A stretch of DNA of 64,000 nt from PLOWO2-12-38-17 sp963709355 (GCA_963709355.1 CAVPVY010000005.1:2604001-2668000), one strand, 5' to 3'; counted from the first letter of the stretch, positions 8,630 to 17,992 are shown. Program-made: numbers and translations. The notes: generated by a model from the letters alone, not told the origin.

Positions 8630-10228
8630 CTACTTACTTAAAAGCGAAACCCTTATAAATTCCTTAAATAAGGGATGGGGACTTATTGGTTTTGACTTGA
8701 ACTCAGGGTGAAACTGAACACATACAAACCACGGGTGGTCTTTAAGCTCCATAATCTCTACCAACTGATTACATGGCGAATGTCCACTAAAAATCATACC
8801 ATTGGACGAAAACACATCTTTATAATTATTATTGAATTCATATCTATGGCGATGGCGCTCCGATATCTCCCGACTTCCATACGCCCTAAATACATTTGTA
8901 CCTTCCTGAATTGTACATGACTGTGCCCCCAATCGCATTGTCCCACCCTTATTAAACACCTTTCGCTGTTCTTCAAGTAAGCTGATTACAGGATATGGGG
9001 TATTTACATCAAACTCTGTACTGTTTGCACCTTTTAATTTACACATATTCCTTGCAAATTCGATTGCAGCACACTGCATTCCAAGACAGATACCAAAAAA
9101 AGGTATTTTCTTTTCCCTGGCATACCTTATCGCCGCAATCTTGCCCTCAACGCCACGCACACCAAAACCACCCGGCACAAGTATGCCATTCACACCCTCA
9201 AGATATTCCCTTGCACTCTTTTTTTCAATATCTTCCGACTCTATCCTACGTTCACGTACCCTAGCATTATTACCTATCCCTCCATGAATAAGCGCTTCGT
9301 AAATAGATTCGTACGACGATTGATGACAAATATATTTTCCCACAATTGCAATCTCTGTTGCATGCTTGGGATTTTTTAGTATCTCTAATATTGACAACCA
9401 CTTATCAATATTATTACCATTCGTTTTAAGCTTCAATTTCTGTATGATAAATTTATCCAATCCCTGCTCAACAAGGATTAGTGGAATCTCATAAAGATAT
9501 GGTTTCACATCACGTTCTTCAATAATTGCATTTCTATCTACATTACAAAAAAGCGATAATTTCTCCCTAACCTCTACACCCAAGTGTTTTTCCGTTCTGC
9601 AAATTATAATATCCGGCTGTATGCCCGCCTGTCTCAGCATGCCTACGCTGTGCTGTGTAGGCTTTGTTTTTATTTCCTCTGCTGCGCTTAAATACGGCAC
9701 CAGCGTCAAATGGATATACAGCACATTCTCTCTGCCAAACCTCTGCCCGAATTGCCTTATAGCCTCAAGAAAAGGCTGGTTTTCAATATCACCCACAATA
9801 CCCCCAATCTCAGAAATCGCCACATCTACATCGGGCCCGTCCAGCTTCTGAATACATTCAATTATTTCATTTGTAATGTGAGGGATTACCTGCACCGTCT
9901 TCCCTAAATATTCCCCCTTGCGTTCCTTTGTAATCACAGAATTATAAATTGAACCCGTGGTAAAATTACAATGTCTGTTTGTCTCTGTATTTGTAAAACG
10001 CTCATAATGTCCAAGGTCAAGATCTGTTTCTGCACCATCTTCTGTTATATAAACCTCACCATGTTCATATGGACTCATTGTGCCAGGGTCAACATTTATA
10101 TACGGGTCGAATTTTTGAAGCCTCACCTTTAAACCTCTGCTTTCAAGCAACATCCCAATTGAGGCAGAATTTAAACCCTTGCCAAGCGAAGAAACAACAC
10201 CACCTGTAACAAATATGTGTTTAGTCAT
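8630..10228 (-). CDS. pyrG: CTP synthase
   Basis: A 532-residue enzyme converting UTP to CTP with glutamine-derived ammonia. N-terminal synthetase domain: FVTGGVVSSLGKG, DPYINVDPGTMSP(Y)EHGEV, DLDLGHYERF. C-terminal class I glutamine amidotransferase domain: GILVPGGFGVRG, nucleophile Cys in FFGICLGMQ, and the His-Glu pair in QFHPEF. Length is typical. Its start codon overlaps the stop of kdsB by eight bases, coupling the CTP supplier to a CTP-consuming enzyme. It converges with parB. Confidence 0.97.
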   Translation of the reverse strand: MTKHIFVTGGVVSSLGKGLNSASIGMLLESRGLKVRLQKFDPYINVDPGTMSPYEHGEVYITEDGAETDLDLGHYERFTNTETNRHCNFTTGSIYNSVITKERKGEYLGKTVQVIPHITNEIIECIQKLDGPDVDVAISEIGGIVGDIENQPFLEAIRQFGQRFGRENVLYIHLTLVPYLSAAEEIKTKPTQHSVGMLRQAGIQPDIIICRTEKHLGVEVREKLSLFCNVDRNAIIEERDVKPYLYEIPLILVEQGLDKFIIQKLKLKTNGNNIDKWLSILEILKNPKHATEIAIVGKYICHQSSYESIYEALIHGGIGNNARVRERRIESEDIEKKSAREYLEGVNGILVPGGFGVRGVEGKIAAIRYAREKKIPFFGICLGMQCAAIEFARNMCKLKGANSTEFDVNTPYPVISLLEEQRKVFNKGGTMRLGAQSCTIQEGTNVFRAYGSREISERHRHRYEFNNNYKDVFSSNGMIFSGHSPCNQLVEIMELKDHPWFVCVQFHPEFKSKPISPHPLFKEFIRVSLLSK

Positions 10229-10988
10229 CTTTTTTATATCTTTCCAAAAATGCTATTAAGTCTTCTCTTGTATCAATACCTCTTGACGTATAATTCGTAA
10301 CTGCTACTTTTATTTTGTATCCATTTGAGAGCGCCCTGAGCTGTTCGAGTTTTTCTGCATTTTCCAGGTATGAAGCCGGAAGCAGTGAATATTTTAATAA
10401 AAAATCCTTCCGATATGCATAAATACCTAAATGCCTGAAAAAGGTTATACCCGTTTGGGAAGCAGGCCTTTTGCTATCGCGCACAAACGGTATCTGTGAA
10501 CGTGAGAAATAAAGCGCATATCCCATGTTATCAATCACAACCTTTACCACATTTGGATTGGTAAGCTCTGCGTCATCTATAATTTTATTTGCAAGTGTTG
10601 CCATTGTTGCACTATTATCCTCCACCAGGGTGTCTACAACCTGATCAACCATATATGAATTCATCTCGGGTTCGTCTCCTTGTACATTCACTACAATATC
10701 TGCACTTATTCGTTCTGCAACTTCTGCAATCCTTTCCGTACCGGAACCATGCTGTTCAGAAGTCATTTCAACCTCGCCGCCAAAGTTTTTTACCATATCG
10801 TAAACAAGCCTGTTATCAGTGGCAACAATTACCCTTTTAATTCGCTTTGCACCACTTATATTTTGATATACATGTTCTATGAGATGCTTTCCAGTAACAG
10901 CTTTAATTTCGGGATGAACCATTTTTGCCGGCAACCTTGTTGAGCCATATCTAGCAGGAATTATGACAACTGCATTTTTATTCTTCAT
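10221..10988 (-). CDS. kdsB: 3-deoxy-manno-octulosonate cytidylyltransferase
   Basis: A 255-residue CMP-Kdo synthetase: CTP plus Kdo gives CMP-Kdo and pyrophosphate, activating Kdo for lipopolysaccharide core synthesis. Motifs: IIPARYGSTRLPAK nucleotide-binding loop at the N-terminus, the GSGTERIAEVAE block, VVNVQGDEPE, and FFRHLGIYAYRKDFL. I chose the ATG at 10988 because the family begins a few residues before IIPAR; an upstream extension is hydrophobic and atypical. It overlaps pyrG downstream. Its presence shows a Kdo-containing outer membrane. Confidence 0.95.
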   Translation of the reverse strand: MKNKNAVVIIPARYGSTRLPAKMVHPEIKAVTGKHLIEHVYQNISGAKRIKRVIVATDNRLVYDMVKNFGGEVEMTSEQHGSGTERIAEVAERISADIVVNVQGDEPEMNSYMVDQVVDTLVEDNSATMATLANKIIDDAELTNPNVVKVVIDNMGYALYFSRSQIPFVRDSKRPASQTGITFFRHLGIYAYRKDFLLKYSLLPASYLENAEKLEQLRALSNGYKIKVAVTNYTSRGIDTREDLIAFLERYKKDD

Positions 10989-11048
10989 CAAATCACACAA
11001 TCTTATTAAATATAAAAAAATAATAAAAAACAAATGTTATCTTTAAAA

Positions 11049-11966
11049 TTATTTACCAGACTCAATTTCCAATGAAATATCCATTGCCTTTGCTGAATGA
11101 GTAATGGCGCCGACAGAAATCCTATCCACACCAGTTTCGGCTACCGGCCTCACATTTTCCAAGGTTACATTCCCCGAGGCCTCTGTTAATGGAAGGTTCG
11201 TTTTTTTCTTGCTTTTCCATTCTTTAACCAACTTAACGGCATCCTTTAATTGAGCAATATTCATGTTATCAAATAAGACAATGTCAACACCTGCCTTGAG
11301 TGCATTCCTGACCTCGTCAATAGTCCTTACTTCAATTTCAATCAGGACATTCCTTCTTAGTTTTCGCCTCAATAGAGATACTGCATCCTCAACCTCACCA
11401 GCGAAAGAAGAACTGGGAAATAATTTACTTTCCATTATATCCAAATGATTATCTTTTATAATCGCCTGATCATAAAGTCCCATCCTGTGATTAACTCCAC
11501 CGCCGATTGCTACAGCATATTTTTCAAGATATCTCCAACCAGGGATTGTCTTCCTCGTGTCCATAATATCAACCTTTATTGGCTTTACCTGTTCAACAAA
11601 CTGAGAAGTCAACGTTGCAATTCCTGAAAGTCTCTGAAGAAAGTTTAATGCAATCCGTTCTCCGGAAAGCAAAGCCCTGGCACTCCCTTTTACAACTGCA
11701 ATAATATTTCGTTTATTGACCTGCGCACCTTCTTCGACTATCCTTTTTACAATAGCTTTTTTATCCAACTTTGAGAAAAAATATTCAACTACAGGCAATC
11801 CTGCAACAATCCCGTCATCCTTTGCAACAAAACTCCCTTCTATTGCAAGATTCTCAGGCACCAGGTTCTCTGTTGTTATATCACCCATTCCGATATCTTC
11901 TTGAATAGCCAGTTGGATAAGGGTGTCTATTTTTTTAAATTCAAAATCCGATTCAATAACCTTCAT
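11049..11966 (-). CDS. nadC: Nicotinate-nucleotide pyrophosphorylase (carboxylating)
   Basis: A 305-residue quinolinate phosphoribosyltransferase of de novo NAD synthesis. Diagnostic blocks: QEDIGMGDITTE near the N-terminus, RIALNFLQRLSGIATLT, the substrate-binding MDTRKTIPGWR, the YAVAIGGGVNHRMGL segment, IKDNHL, and the C-terminal EASGNVTLENVRPVAETGVD with ISVGAITHS. All expected catalytic Arg/Lys/His positions appear present. It lies 60 bases upstream of kdsB on the same strand and may head the nadC-kdsB-pyrG unit. Confidence 0.96.
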   Translation of the reverse strand: MKVIESDFEFKKIDTLIQLAIQEDIGMGDITTENLVPENLAIEGSFVAKDDGIVAGLPVVEYFFSKLDKKAIVKRIVEEGAQVNKRNIIAVVKGSARALLSGERIALNFLQRLSGIATLTSQFVEQVKPIKVDIMDTRKTIPGWRYLEKYAVAIGGGVNHRMGLYDQAIIKDNHLDIMESKLFPSSSFAGEVEDAVSLLRRKLRRNVLIEIEVRTIDEVRNALKAGVDIVLFDNMNIAQLKDAVKLVKEWKSKKKTNLPLTEASGNVTLENVRPVAETGVDRISVGAITHSAKAMDISLEIESGK

Positions 11967-12129
11967 ATTTGAAGAATCCTGCCTTATTTAACCAATACCA
12001 AGCAAAAATTCCTACAAATTTTACAATACATATAAATGGTATGTCCAATTATTTGTGAGACAAGCCGCATATGAATTCAGCCAGCAACACTTCAAAAACG
12101 CATTAATAAAAAATATTTAAGGTCATTAG

Positions 12130-12158
12130 TTGACATTTTAAATATAAAATGATATATA
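12130..12158 (+). promoter_or_regulatory. Sigma-70-type promoter of the SNF2 gene
   Basis: TTGACA (12130-12135), exactly 17 bases, then TATATA (12153-12158), followed by an AT-rich start region. The ATG of the helicase gene lies about 60 bases downstream. Confidence 0.55.
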
Positions 12159-12216
12159 TATTGTATGATGTTTCAGTCCCAACAAACTTTTATGTCAACT
12201 GTATGGACATAAGATT

Positions 12217-14967
12217 ATGAATACGTCCTTTTTAAATTCCATCACTTCTGAATATATCAAATCAATCACAAACAATGCTATTTTTGCCCGAGGTCTTTCA
12301 TATTTCAAGAGTGGTCGAGTCCACAATACAAAATGCGTACACGGAGAATTAACAGCAAAGGTTTCAGGGAGCGGGATGTCCCCTTACGATGTTGTAATCA
12401 CCGTAAGCAAGAAAGAAATACTTCATACGTACTGCTCCTGCTTTTGTGCAACAGACGGAGAGCTATGCAAACATATTGTTGCCACATTACTGCAATGGAC
12501 TGATCAAAGGAGTAGAATGAAAAACAGTCAATCACCCTCTTATATGAGAAAAATGTTTTCCGATAACGAAGATGTAGATATTTACGACTTTATTAACAAC
12601 GCTATACCTTTTTCATTCCGGGAAGAAAAACCTGCCGATGTTCTTAATGAAATATTTTCTGAATTTGACAACTTTTTTGTAAGAGTAAACCTGTTAAATG
12701 GTGGTCCACAATTAGAACTCTGTCTGATTACTTGCGAGGGAGATGAATCTACTTTCCGCATCTCTGCCAAAAGAAGTCCGCATGTCTTTAAAACACTGAA
12801 GAAAACACATCGCTCGAATATTGAGTTTTCCGAAATAGCACGACGCATCAGGTTATATAAAACACCTCTTATTCCGCATTTATACGCAGGTATAAACAAA
12901 GACGGACATATTGAGTTATCCCCGCTTCTCAAAACAAAAAATCCTAAAAAAGAAAACATTGTTTTCCCGTGGAATCAAATAGAACAAAACAGCCTCGGTG
13001 AGGATTGGATATGGTTAAATAATTCCTACAGACCTATTGACAAAATACCCAAACTTTTCAGACCGTATTTTTATAATGAAAAACCTCTTATCTATAAAGA
13101 ACATGCTGCGGTTGATTTCCTTAAGGAAGATTTTAATCAATTACTAAATGAACCTTCATTTATACCTTCAGAACAATTACAGCTAATCGAGTTTTGCGAC
13201 GAACCCGAAATTTCCTTTTTACAAGTTCAAGCCTGCAACAACGAGTGGCTTTGGCTTGACCCCACTTATACTGTGGGTAACCACAGTATAACACTTTCTG
13301 AAATCCTGGCATGCTTCAATAAAAAAGAACGTTATATAAGGAAGGGAACTTGTTACATTAAGATCTCCGAAGATATAATGGATATATGGAAGCATAGTAA
13401 CGGCACCATCGAAAACGGAAGAGTAAAAATTTCTAAGCTGGGCTTCCTCCGTACAAGGGCAGAATGCGGCAAAAATGTAAACATAGCAACGTGCAGCGAA
13501 ACACAAAAATTCCTATTTGATTTCGACCGTATAACTCCACCTCAGCCCGCGCCTCCAGTTGACCTTTACAAGGGCGACCTCCGGACTTATCAAAAGGCGG
13601 GTTATGACTGGCTCTGGTTTCTGTATAAAAATAATTTTAACGGCATCCTTGCTGATGAAATGGGTCTTGGCAAAACGCATCAGGCAATGACGTTACTCCT
13701 CGCAGCTTTGCAAACAGAACCTAACCTGCCCACTCTTGTTATATGTCCCACTTCAGTACTCGACCACTGGGAATCCAAATTTCAGATATATGCGCCTACA
13801 GTTAGAATAGCCCGTTTTCATGGAAAGGAGAGAACCACACTCCTTACAGAAAATATGCCGTCTGTTGTACTCACCACATACAGCATTCTTTCTCGTGACA
13901 TAGAATACCTGAGTAAGATTCAATGGAACTATGTGGTGCTTGACGAAGCACAAAAAATCAAAAACCACAAGACGCAAATGTGCAAGGCGGTCAAACTCCT
14001 TAAAACACAGCGTCGGCTGGCGCTGACAGGTACGCCTATTGAAAACCGTCTTGTAGAATTGTGGTCTATATTTGATTTCCTTATGCCCGGCTATCTTGGA
14101 ACCATGCAGGACTTTAAAGTAAAATATGAAACTCCTATTACAAAATATCAGGATAATGATAAACGCGAAATACTAAAAAAGGTTATTCATCCCTTTAAAT
14201 TGAGACGGCTCAAAAAGGATGTTCTTGCCGAGTTACCGCCAAAAATCGAGGAAAAGCGGTACTGCACCCTTTTGCCTGTACAAATTATTATGTATAAAGA
14301 TTTAATCAAAGAACATGGAAGCAAATTAATTCAGAAACTAAAAGATGAAAACAAACCCGTTGAATACCTACATATATTCGCCCTCCTTACCAAATTGAAA
14401 CGACTCTGCGATCATCCAAAACTGCTTTTAAACGGCACAACACCCAAATGGTCAACCTCCGGCAAATTTGAACTCTTTAAGGAAATCATGGAAGAAACTC
14501 TTGAGGCAGGTGAAAAGGTGGTGGTCTTCTCGCAATACCTGGAGATGCTTGATATCATCGCCAACTGGCTGAATGATATCCGCGTTACATACGAGAGTTT
14601 ACGAGGCAGTACAAAAAATAGGGGCAAGGTTATAGAGAGATTTCAGAACAACCCCGATTGTAACGTCTTTCTGGGAAGCCTCCTGGCGGGGGGGCTGGGT
14701 ATTGACCTAACCTCAGCATCAGTGGTCATTCATTATGACCGCTGGTGGAACGCCGCGCGTGAAGATCAGGCAACTGACCGCGTCCACCGCATAGGGCAGA
14801 TACGCGGCGTCCAGGTGTTTAAACTCATTACTAGAGGCACATTGGAAGAGAAGATCGATGCCATGATTACAAAAAAGGCCGCCCTCATGAATTCCATCGT
14901 AGAGTCAGACGATGCCGTGTTCAAGGCATTTTCAAGGGAAGATTTGATAGAGTTGCTGTCGTTTTGA
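12217..14967 (+). CDS. SWIM-domain SNF2-family helicase/ATPase
   Basis: A 916-residue protein. An N-terminal SWIM zinc finger (CSCFCATDGELCKHIVATL, residues ~70-90) is followed by a ~350-residue family-specific region (~110-450), then the Snf2 ATPase core: Walker A in DEMGLGKTHQ (~482), ICPTSVLDHW, Walker B DEAQ (~575), LTGTPIENRL, and helicase C-terminal blocks VVVFSQYLEML, LRGSTKNRG, LLAGGLGIDLTSA, and DRWWNAAREDQATDRVHRIG. This is the bacterial RapA/HepA-like DEXH group with SWIM, often linked to transcription or DNA repair; substrate unknown. A decayed copy of its C-terminus lies 500 bases downstream. Confidence 0.92.
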   Translation: MNTSFLNSITSEYIKSITNNAIFARGLSYFKSGRVHNTKCVHGELTAKVSGSGMSPYDVVITVSKKEILHTYCSCFCATDGELCKHIVATLLQWTDQRSRMKNSQSPSYMRKMFSDNEDVDIYDFINNAIPFSFREEKPADVLNEIFSEFDNFFVRVNLLNGGPQLELCLITCEGDESTFRISAKRSPHVFKTLKKTHRSNIEFSEIARRIRLYKTPLIPHLYAGINKDGHIELSPLLKTKNPKKENIVFPWNQIEQNSLGEDWIWLNNSYRPIDKIPKLFRPYFYNEKPLIYKEHAAVDFLKEDFNQLLNEPSFIPSEQLQLIEFCDEPEISFLQVQACNNEWLWLDPTYTVGNHSITLSEILACFNKKERYIRKGTCYIKISEDIMDIWKHSNGTIENGRVKISKLGFLRTRAECGKNVNIATCSETQKFLFDFDRITPPQPAPPVDLYKGDLRTYQKAGYDWLWFLYKNNFNGILADEMGLGKTHQAMTLLLAALQTEPNLPTLVICPTSVLDHWESKFQIYAPTVRIARFHGKERTTLLTENMPSVVLTTYSILSRDIEYLSKIQWNYVVLDEAQKIKNHKTQMCKAVKLLKTQRRLALTGTPIENRLVELWSIFDFLMPGYLGTMQDFKVKYETPITKYQDNDKREILKKVIHPFKLRRLKKDVLAELPPKIEEKRYCTLLPVQIIMYKDLIKEHGSKLIQKLKDENKPVEYLHIFALLTKLKRLCDHPKLLLNGTTPKWSTSGKFELFKEIMEETLEAGEKVVVFSQYLEMLDIIANWLNDIRVTYESLRGSTKNRGKVIERFQNNPDCNVFLGSLLAGGLGIDLTSASVVIHYDRWWNAAREDQATDRVHRIGQIRGVQVFKLITRGTLEEKIDAMITKKAALMNSIVESDDAVFKAFSREDLIELLSF

Positions 14968-15004
14968 GATATTTTTATAGATTAAAATAAACAAAAACGC
15001 CCAT

Positions 15005-15430
15005 ATGTGGTTATTAATAAAAATATATTTATTGGCGTTAGTACTAATATTCTATAGTTCTTATAGTTTCCTTCCCGATAAGCTACAAAAAATAAACTGG
15101 ATAAAATTTCCTGCAATTGCATCAGTAAGTATTGTCCTTATATTTGATATTTACAAAAATATACAAGAACATCAGACCCAAATCTATGCTGATATTTCAA
15201 AAGACGGGATTATTTTAAAAAGCAAAAATTTTCCATGGAGAATCTCAAAAACAAATGGAAATACTATCTATATTATCAATGAAAGATATGGCGAGGCTTC
15301 AAATGTATCTATTGTTCCTGAAAAACCAATTGATGAATATACAATATATAATGCAATAGATGGCATAGTAATTAAATTCACCTGTCCTGAAGAAAAAATT
15401 TCAAATTTTAGGATTAAAATTAAAAATTAG
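15005..15430 (+). CDS. Hypothetical membrane-anchored protein
   Basis: A 141-residue protein I do not recognise. Two hydrophobic segments (residues ~2-22 and ~35-50) are followed by a ~85-residue soluble part rich in Ile, Lys and aromatic residues, apparently beta-rich. It begins 37 bases after the SNF2 gene and lies between that gene and the decayed SNF2 C-terminal copy, so it may have arrived with the duplication. No Shine-Dalgarno is clear. It is a plausible real gene because of its length and its consistent membrane-anchor pattern. Confidence 0.45.
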   Translation: MWLLIKIYLLALVLIFYSSYSFLPDKLQKINWIKFPAIASVSIVLIFDIYKNIQEHQTQIYADISKDGIILKSKNFPWRISKTNGNTIYIINERYGEASNVSIVPEKPIDEYTIYNAIDGIVIKFTCPEEKISNFRIKIKN

Positions 15431-15452
15431 TTCATATAATTCATTTGAGCAT

Positions 15453-15548
15453 ATGGTAATTACACCCCGTAACTCTATCGTCTAATCAGACGAGACCATA
15501 TTTAACTCATTTTCGAGGTAGGAATTAATAGGGTTGCTGACGTTTTGA
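15453..15548 (+). pseudogene. Remnant of a second SNF2-gene 3' end
   Basis: Bases 15510-15551 match the SNF2 gene's last bases (14929-14970) at about 80%, and the homology extends upstream. Translated in the matching frame it parallels the helicase C-terminus: S-I-V-stop-S-D-E versus S-I-V-E-S-D-D, then FSR-stop-ELIGLLTF versus FSREDLIELLSF, ending in the same TGA. The two in-frame stops show that it is dead. It implies a former paralogous helicase gene in tandem. Confidence 0.6.
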
Positions 15549-15633
15549 AATTATGAGATAATTATTCCTAATTTCTGAACGGCAACACCTCACATACATG
15601 TAAAGAATATGTAACAATGAATGGCTAGACAAA

Positions 15634-15823
15634 ATGATCATTGAGAAAGATTTATTAACAATAAAAGAGGCCAGTGCGTGGGCAAGCAACTATCTGAAGA
15701 AGAATGTTACCACCTCAAATATTTCTTACCTTATTCAGTATGGGCGAATAAAAAAATTGGCAGTAACTGGTATAGTATTTTCTTGATGAGTTATTGAAAG
15801 TTTTAAGAAAGGATGAATTATGA
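15634..15823 (+). pseudogene. Small helix-turn-helix-like gene of the R-M module, frameshifted
   Basis: The open part (15634-15786) encodes 50 residues, MIIEKDLLTIKEASAWAS then NVTTSNISYLIQYGRIKK, reading like an excisionase/MerR-type winged helix that recognises DNA. It stops just after the expected turn. In another frame the coding continues (FLDELLKVLRKDEL) to a TGA at 15821-15823 that overlaps the next gene's ATG (ATGA), the same coupling used in the rest of the operon. One indel near 15770-15780 therefore appears to break it. Likely a control or specificity-type protein of the restriction module. Confidence 0.5.
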
Positions 15824-16032
15824 AAACATATCAGGTTGTACTTACTAAAAGCTATCTGGTAATGGTTGATGCTTGTACAAAAGAACAAGCACGAAGAGTA
15901 TGTGAGTTTTATACAAATGATATTCAGGATATTTCAACTATAGAAGACAGAGAAAAAGAAAAGTTTTTGATTGAAAATATTGAGTGTACTGTGAATGAAA
16001 CTTTTGAATGCCGTGAAATAAAAACAATATGA
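15820..16032 (+). CDS. Small hypothetical protein in the restriction-modification operon
   Basis: A 70-residue acidic protein (MKTYQVVLTKSYLVMVDACT...) that I do not recognise. It begins with an ATGA overlap on the preceding HTH-like gene and its own TGA overlaps the methyltransferase ATG (ATGA at 16029-16032), so it is translationally embedded in the operon. The N-terminal half suggests two beta strands and a helix. The conserved position hints at an accessory of the R-M system; no function can be assigned. Confidence 0.55.
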   Translation: MKTYQVVLTKSYLVMVDACTKEQARRVCEFYTNDIQDISTIEDREKEKFLIENIECTVNETFECREIKTI

Positions 16033-16896
16033 AAGAGATTATAACAAAAATCATTCAGGGCGATTGTAAAGATGTTCTGAAAATAATTGATGCTGATTCA
16101 ATTGATTTAATTGTTACATCGCCACCATATGCTGATAGACGAGAAAATACTTATGGCGGAATAAAACCCGAAAAATACGTAGATTGGTTTTTACCAATTG
16201 GCGAACAACTTTTACGGGTTTTAAACCCTACTGGCACATTTATTTTAAATATTAAAGAAAAAGCTGAAAATGGTGAACGACATACTTATGTAATAGAATT
16301 GATATTTAGAATTGAGAAAGCAAGGTTGGTTTTGGACAGAAGAATTTATTTGGCATAAAAAAAATTGTTATCCGGGGAAATGGCCTAATCGTTTCAGAGA
16401 TGCGTGGGAACGTTGCTTACAGTTTAATAAAACAAAAAGATTCAAGATGTATCAGGAAGAAGTAATGATTCCTGTTGGGGACTGGGCAAATGGAAGATTA
16501 AAAAATTTAAGTGAAACAGATAAAATCAGGGATAATTCACGTAGCGGAAGTGGTTTTGGTAAAAATGTATCTAATTGGATAAATAGAGATAAAGTGTATC
16601 CTACGAATGTTTTACATTTTGCAACAGTTTGTAACAATAAAAACCATAGCGCCCCGTTTCCCGAAGAGCTGCCTGAATGGTTTATGAAATTATTTACGAA
16701 AGAGCATGATTGGGTATTAGACCCATTTGCAGGTTCAGGTACAACGTTAAGTGTAGCAAAATTGATGCATCGTAATTCTATTGGTATAGAAATATTACCT
16801 GAATATGTAGAAATGTTTAAGAAAAACCATCAAACAGAAAAAGAATTTGTATTGTTTGAACCAAAGGTAAAATATGAATCAGTTAAATCTAAATGA
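16029..16896 (+). pseudogene. DNA methyltransferase (N4-cytosine/N6-adenine, beta class), frameshifted
   Basis: Two overlapping frames form one amino-methyltransferase. Motif IV TSPPYADRRENTYGG comes first (16110), then the frame ends at 16358; in the next frame GWFWTEEFIWHKKNCYPGKW continues, with the SAM-binding motif I DPFAGSGTTLSVAKL near the C-terminus (~16720). The order IV-then-I defines the beta class, and S/TPPY is typical of N4-cytosine enzymes. Removing one T from TTT at 16305-16307 restores a continuous protein. The gene overlaps the endonuclease gene by 23 bases. It is either inactivated or carries a sequencing error; see findings. Confidence 0.8.
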
Positions 16897-17623
16897 AGTT
16901 TACGAATATGCAGAAAAACATATTTCCGCTTTTCATCAAAAACGACTTGAATACATTACAACTACAACAGAATTAGATAAAATTCTTCAGCAGAAAAATC
17001 CTTATTTGTTCAGGGCTAAAAATATTTTGACTGCCCAGGACTTAATAAAAGGATTTTTAGATGCTTTTCTTCAATCTCAAGAAGAAACTTTGTTTGGTGA
17101 ATTTATTGAAGGTTTGGCAATTTTTGTATGCGACAAAGTTTTTAGTGCAAAAAAATCACAGTTAACAGGGATTGATTTGGAATTTGAAAAAAATAATTGC
17201 ATCTACATTGTAGAAATAAAGGCTGGATGGAATTGGGGCAATGCAAGCCAAATCAAGCAATTAAAAATTAACTTTGAAAATGCCAGAAAAATTTTAGAAA
17301 ACCATACAAACAAAAAAGTAATTGCTGTAAACGGTTGTTGTTTTGGAAATAAGAAAAATAAAAATCCTGAAAAGGATGGTTACTATAAAATTTGCGGTCA
17401 GGAATTTTGGCAATTGGTTTCGGGAAGTGAAAATTTTTACATTGATATTATTGAGCCAATCGGACATAAGGCAAAACAAAAAAATGAAGAATTTCTCGAA
17501 GCTTATGCTGCCGTTATAAATAAATTTACCTCAGAGTTTTCACAAAGATTTTGTGTAGATGGGAAAATTGATTGGAAAAAACTTTTAGAATTTAATTCAG
17601 GAAAAATAGAGAAATATACGTAA
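16874..17623 (+). CDS. PmeII-like Type II restriction endonuclease
   Basis: A 249-residue protein whose overall pattern I recognise as the PmeII-type Type II restriction endonucleases: N-terminal FHQKRLEYI, NPYLFRAKNILTAQDLIKG, EFIEGLAIFVC, a PD-(D/E)xK-like catalytic core GIDLEF...IYIVEIKAG (Asp and Glu-x-Lys), the NWGNASQIKQLK segment, VNGCCFG, GQEFWQLVSG and a helical C-terminus. It would cleave unmethylated double-stranded DNA. The reading frame is intact although its cognate methyltransferase is frameshifted. The family name is from memory of the pattern and the recognition sequence is not assigned. Its low-GC composition differs slightly from its neighbours, consistent with transfer. 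Confidence 0.7.
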   Translation: MNQLNLNEVYEYAEKHISAFHQKRLEYITTTTELDKILQQKNPYLFRAKNILTAQDLIKGFLDAFLQSQEETLFGEFIEGLAIFVCDKVFSAKKSQLTGIDLEFEKNNCIYIVEIKAGWNWGNASQIKQLKINFENARKILENHTNKKVIAVNGCCFGNKKNKNPEKDGYYKICGQEFWQLVSGSENFYIDIIEPIGHKAKQKNEEFLEAYAAVINKFTSEFSQRFCVDGKIDWKKLLEFNSGKIEKYT

Positions 17624-17810
17624 TTGTTCCTTATGGCAAGAACAGCATTATTCTATAAATATTGAAGACATTCAAAATGTTGCAGAACAGGAATTAGAGA
17701 GAAAACTAATGGCAAAAGAAGTAAGATTAGTCAAAAAGAAAGTTGGGGATTATATAAATTGGTACGAAGCCATTCTTAATGCAATTACTGAATTAAAACT
17801 CAAGCCTTGA
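17610..17810 (+). pseudogene. Coding remnant after the restriction gene
   Basis: An open frame of 66 codons without a proper start (it runs straight from a stop at 17607), with coding-like content (INIEDIQNVAEQELERKL, then DYINWYEAILNAITELK) and a TGA at 17808-17810. An internal ATG at 17709 would give only 33 residues. It looks like the 3' end of a gene whose front was lost; I do not recognise the family. Confidence 0.35.
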
Positions 17811-17853
17811 AATTATTATGAAAGAAATTAGCCTTACAAATAGGTAACAATTT

Positions 17854-17972
17854 GGTTCACCGCAAAGAACGCTGAGATCGCAGAAGTTGTAAGAAGATAA
17901 ACAGAAACATTCAACGGATTCCTTTCATTTCATTTGTTTTCTCTGCGTTCTCCGTGCAATCTGTGGTAAACT
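17854..17972. repeat. Degenerate inverted repeat flanking AT-rich spacer
   Basis: Bases 17858-17886 (ACCGCAAAGAACGCTGAGAT...) and, on the opposite strand, 17940-17972 (ACCACAGATTGCACGGAGAA...) resemble each other and a type of dispersed 'CGCAGAGAACGCAGAG' sequence common in environmental genomes. The arms are imperfect. The rest of 17811-17992 holds no gene. Confidence 0.3.
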
Positions 17973-17992
17973 ATTAGATAAACGGAAACGAT

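Noticed and set aside
13219..13506. Minus-strand open frames opposite the SNF2 gene
   Set aside because: They are shadows of a strongly conserved helicase reading frame and have no Shine-Dalgarno or recognisable content.
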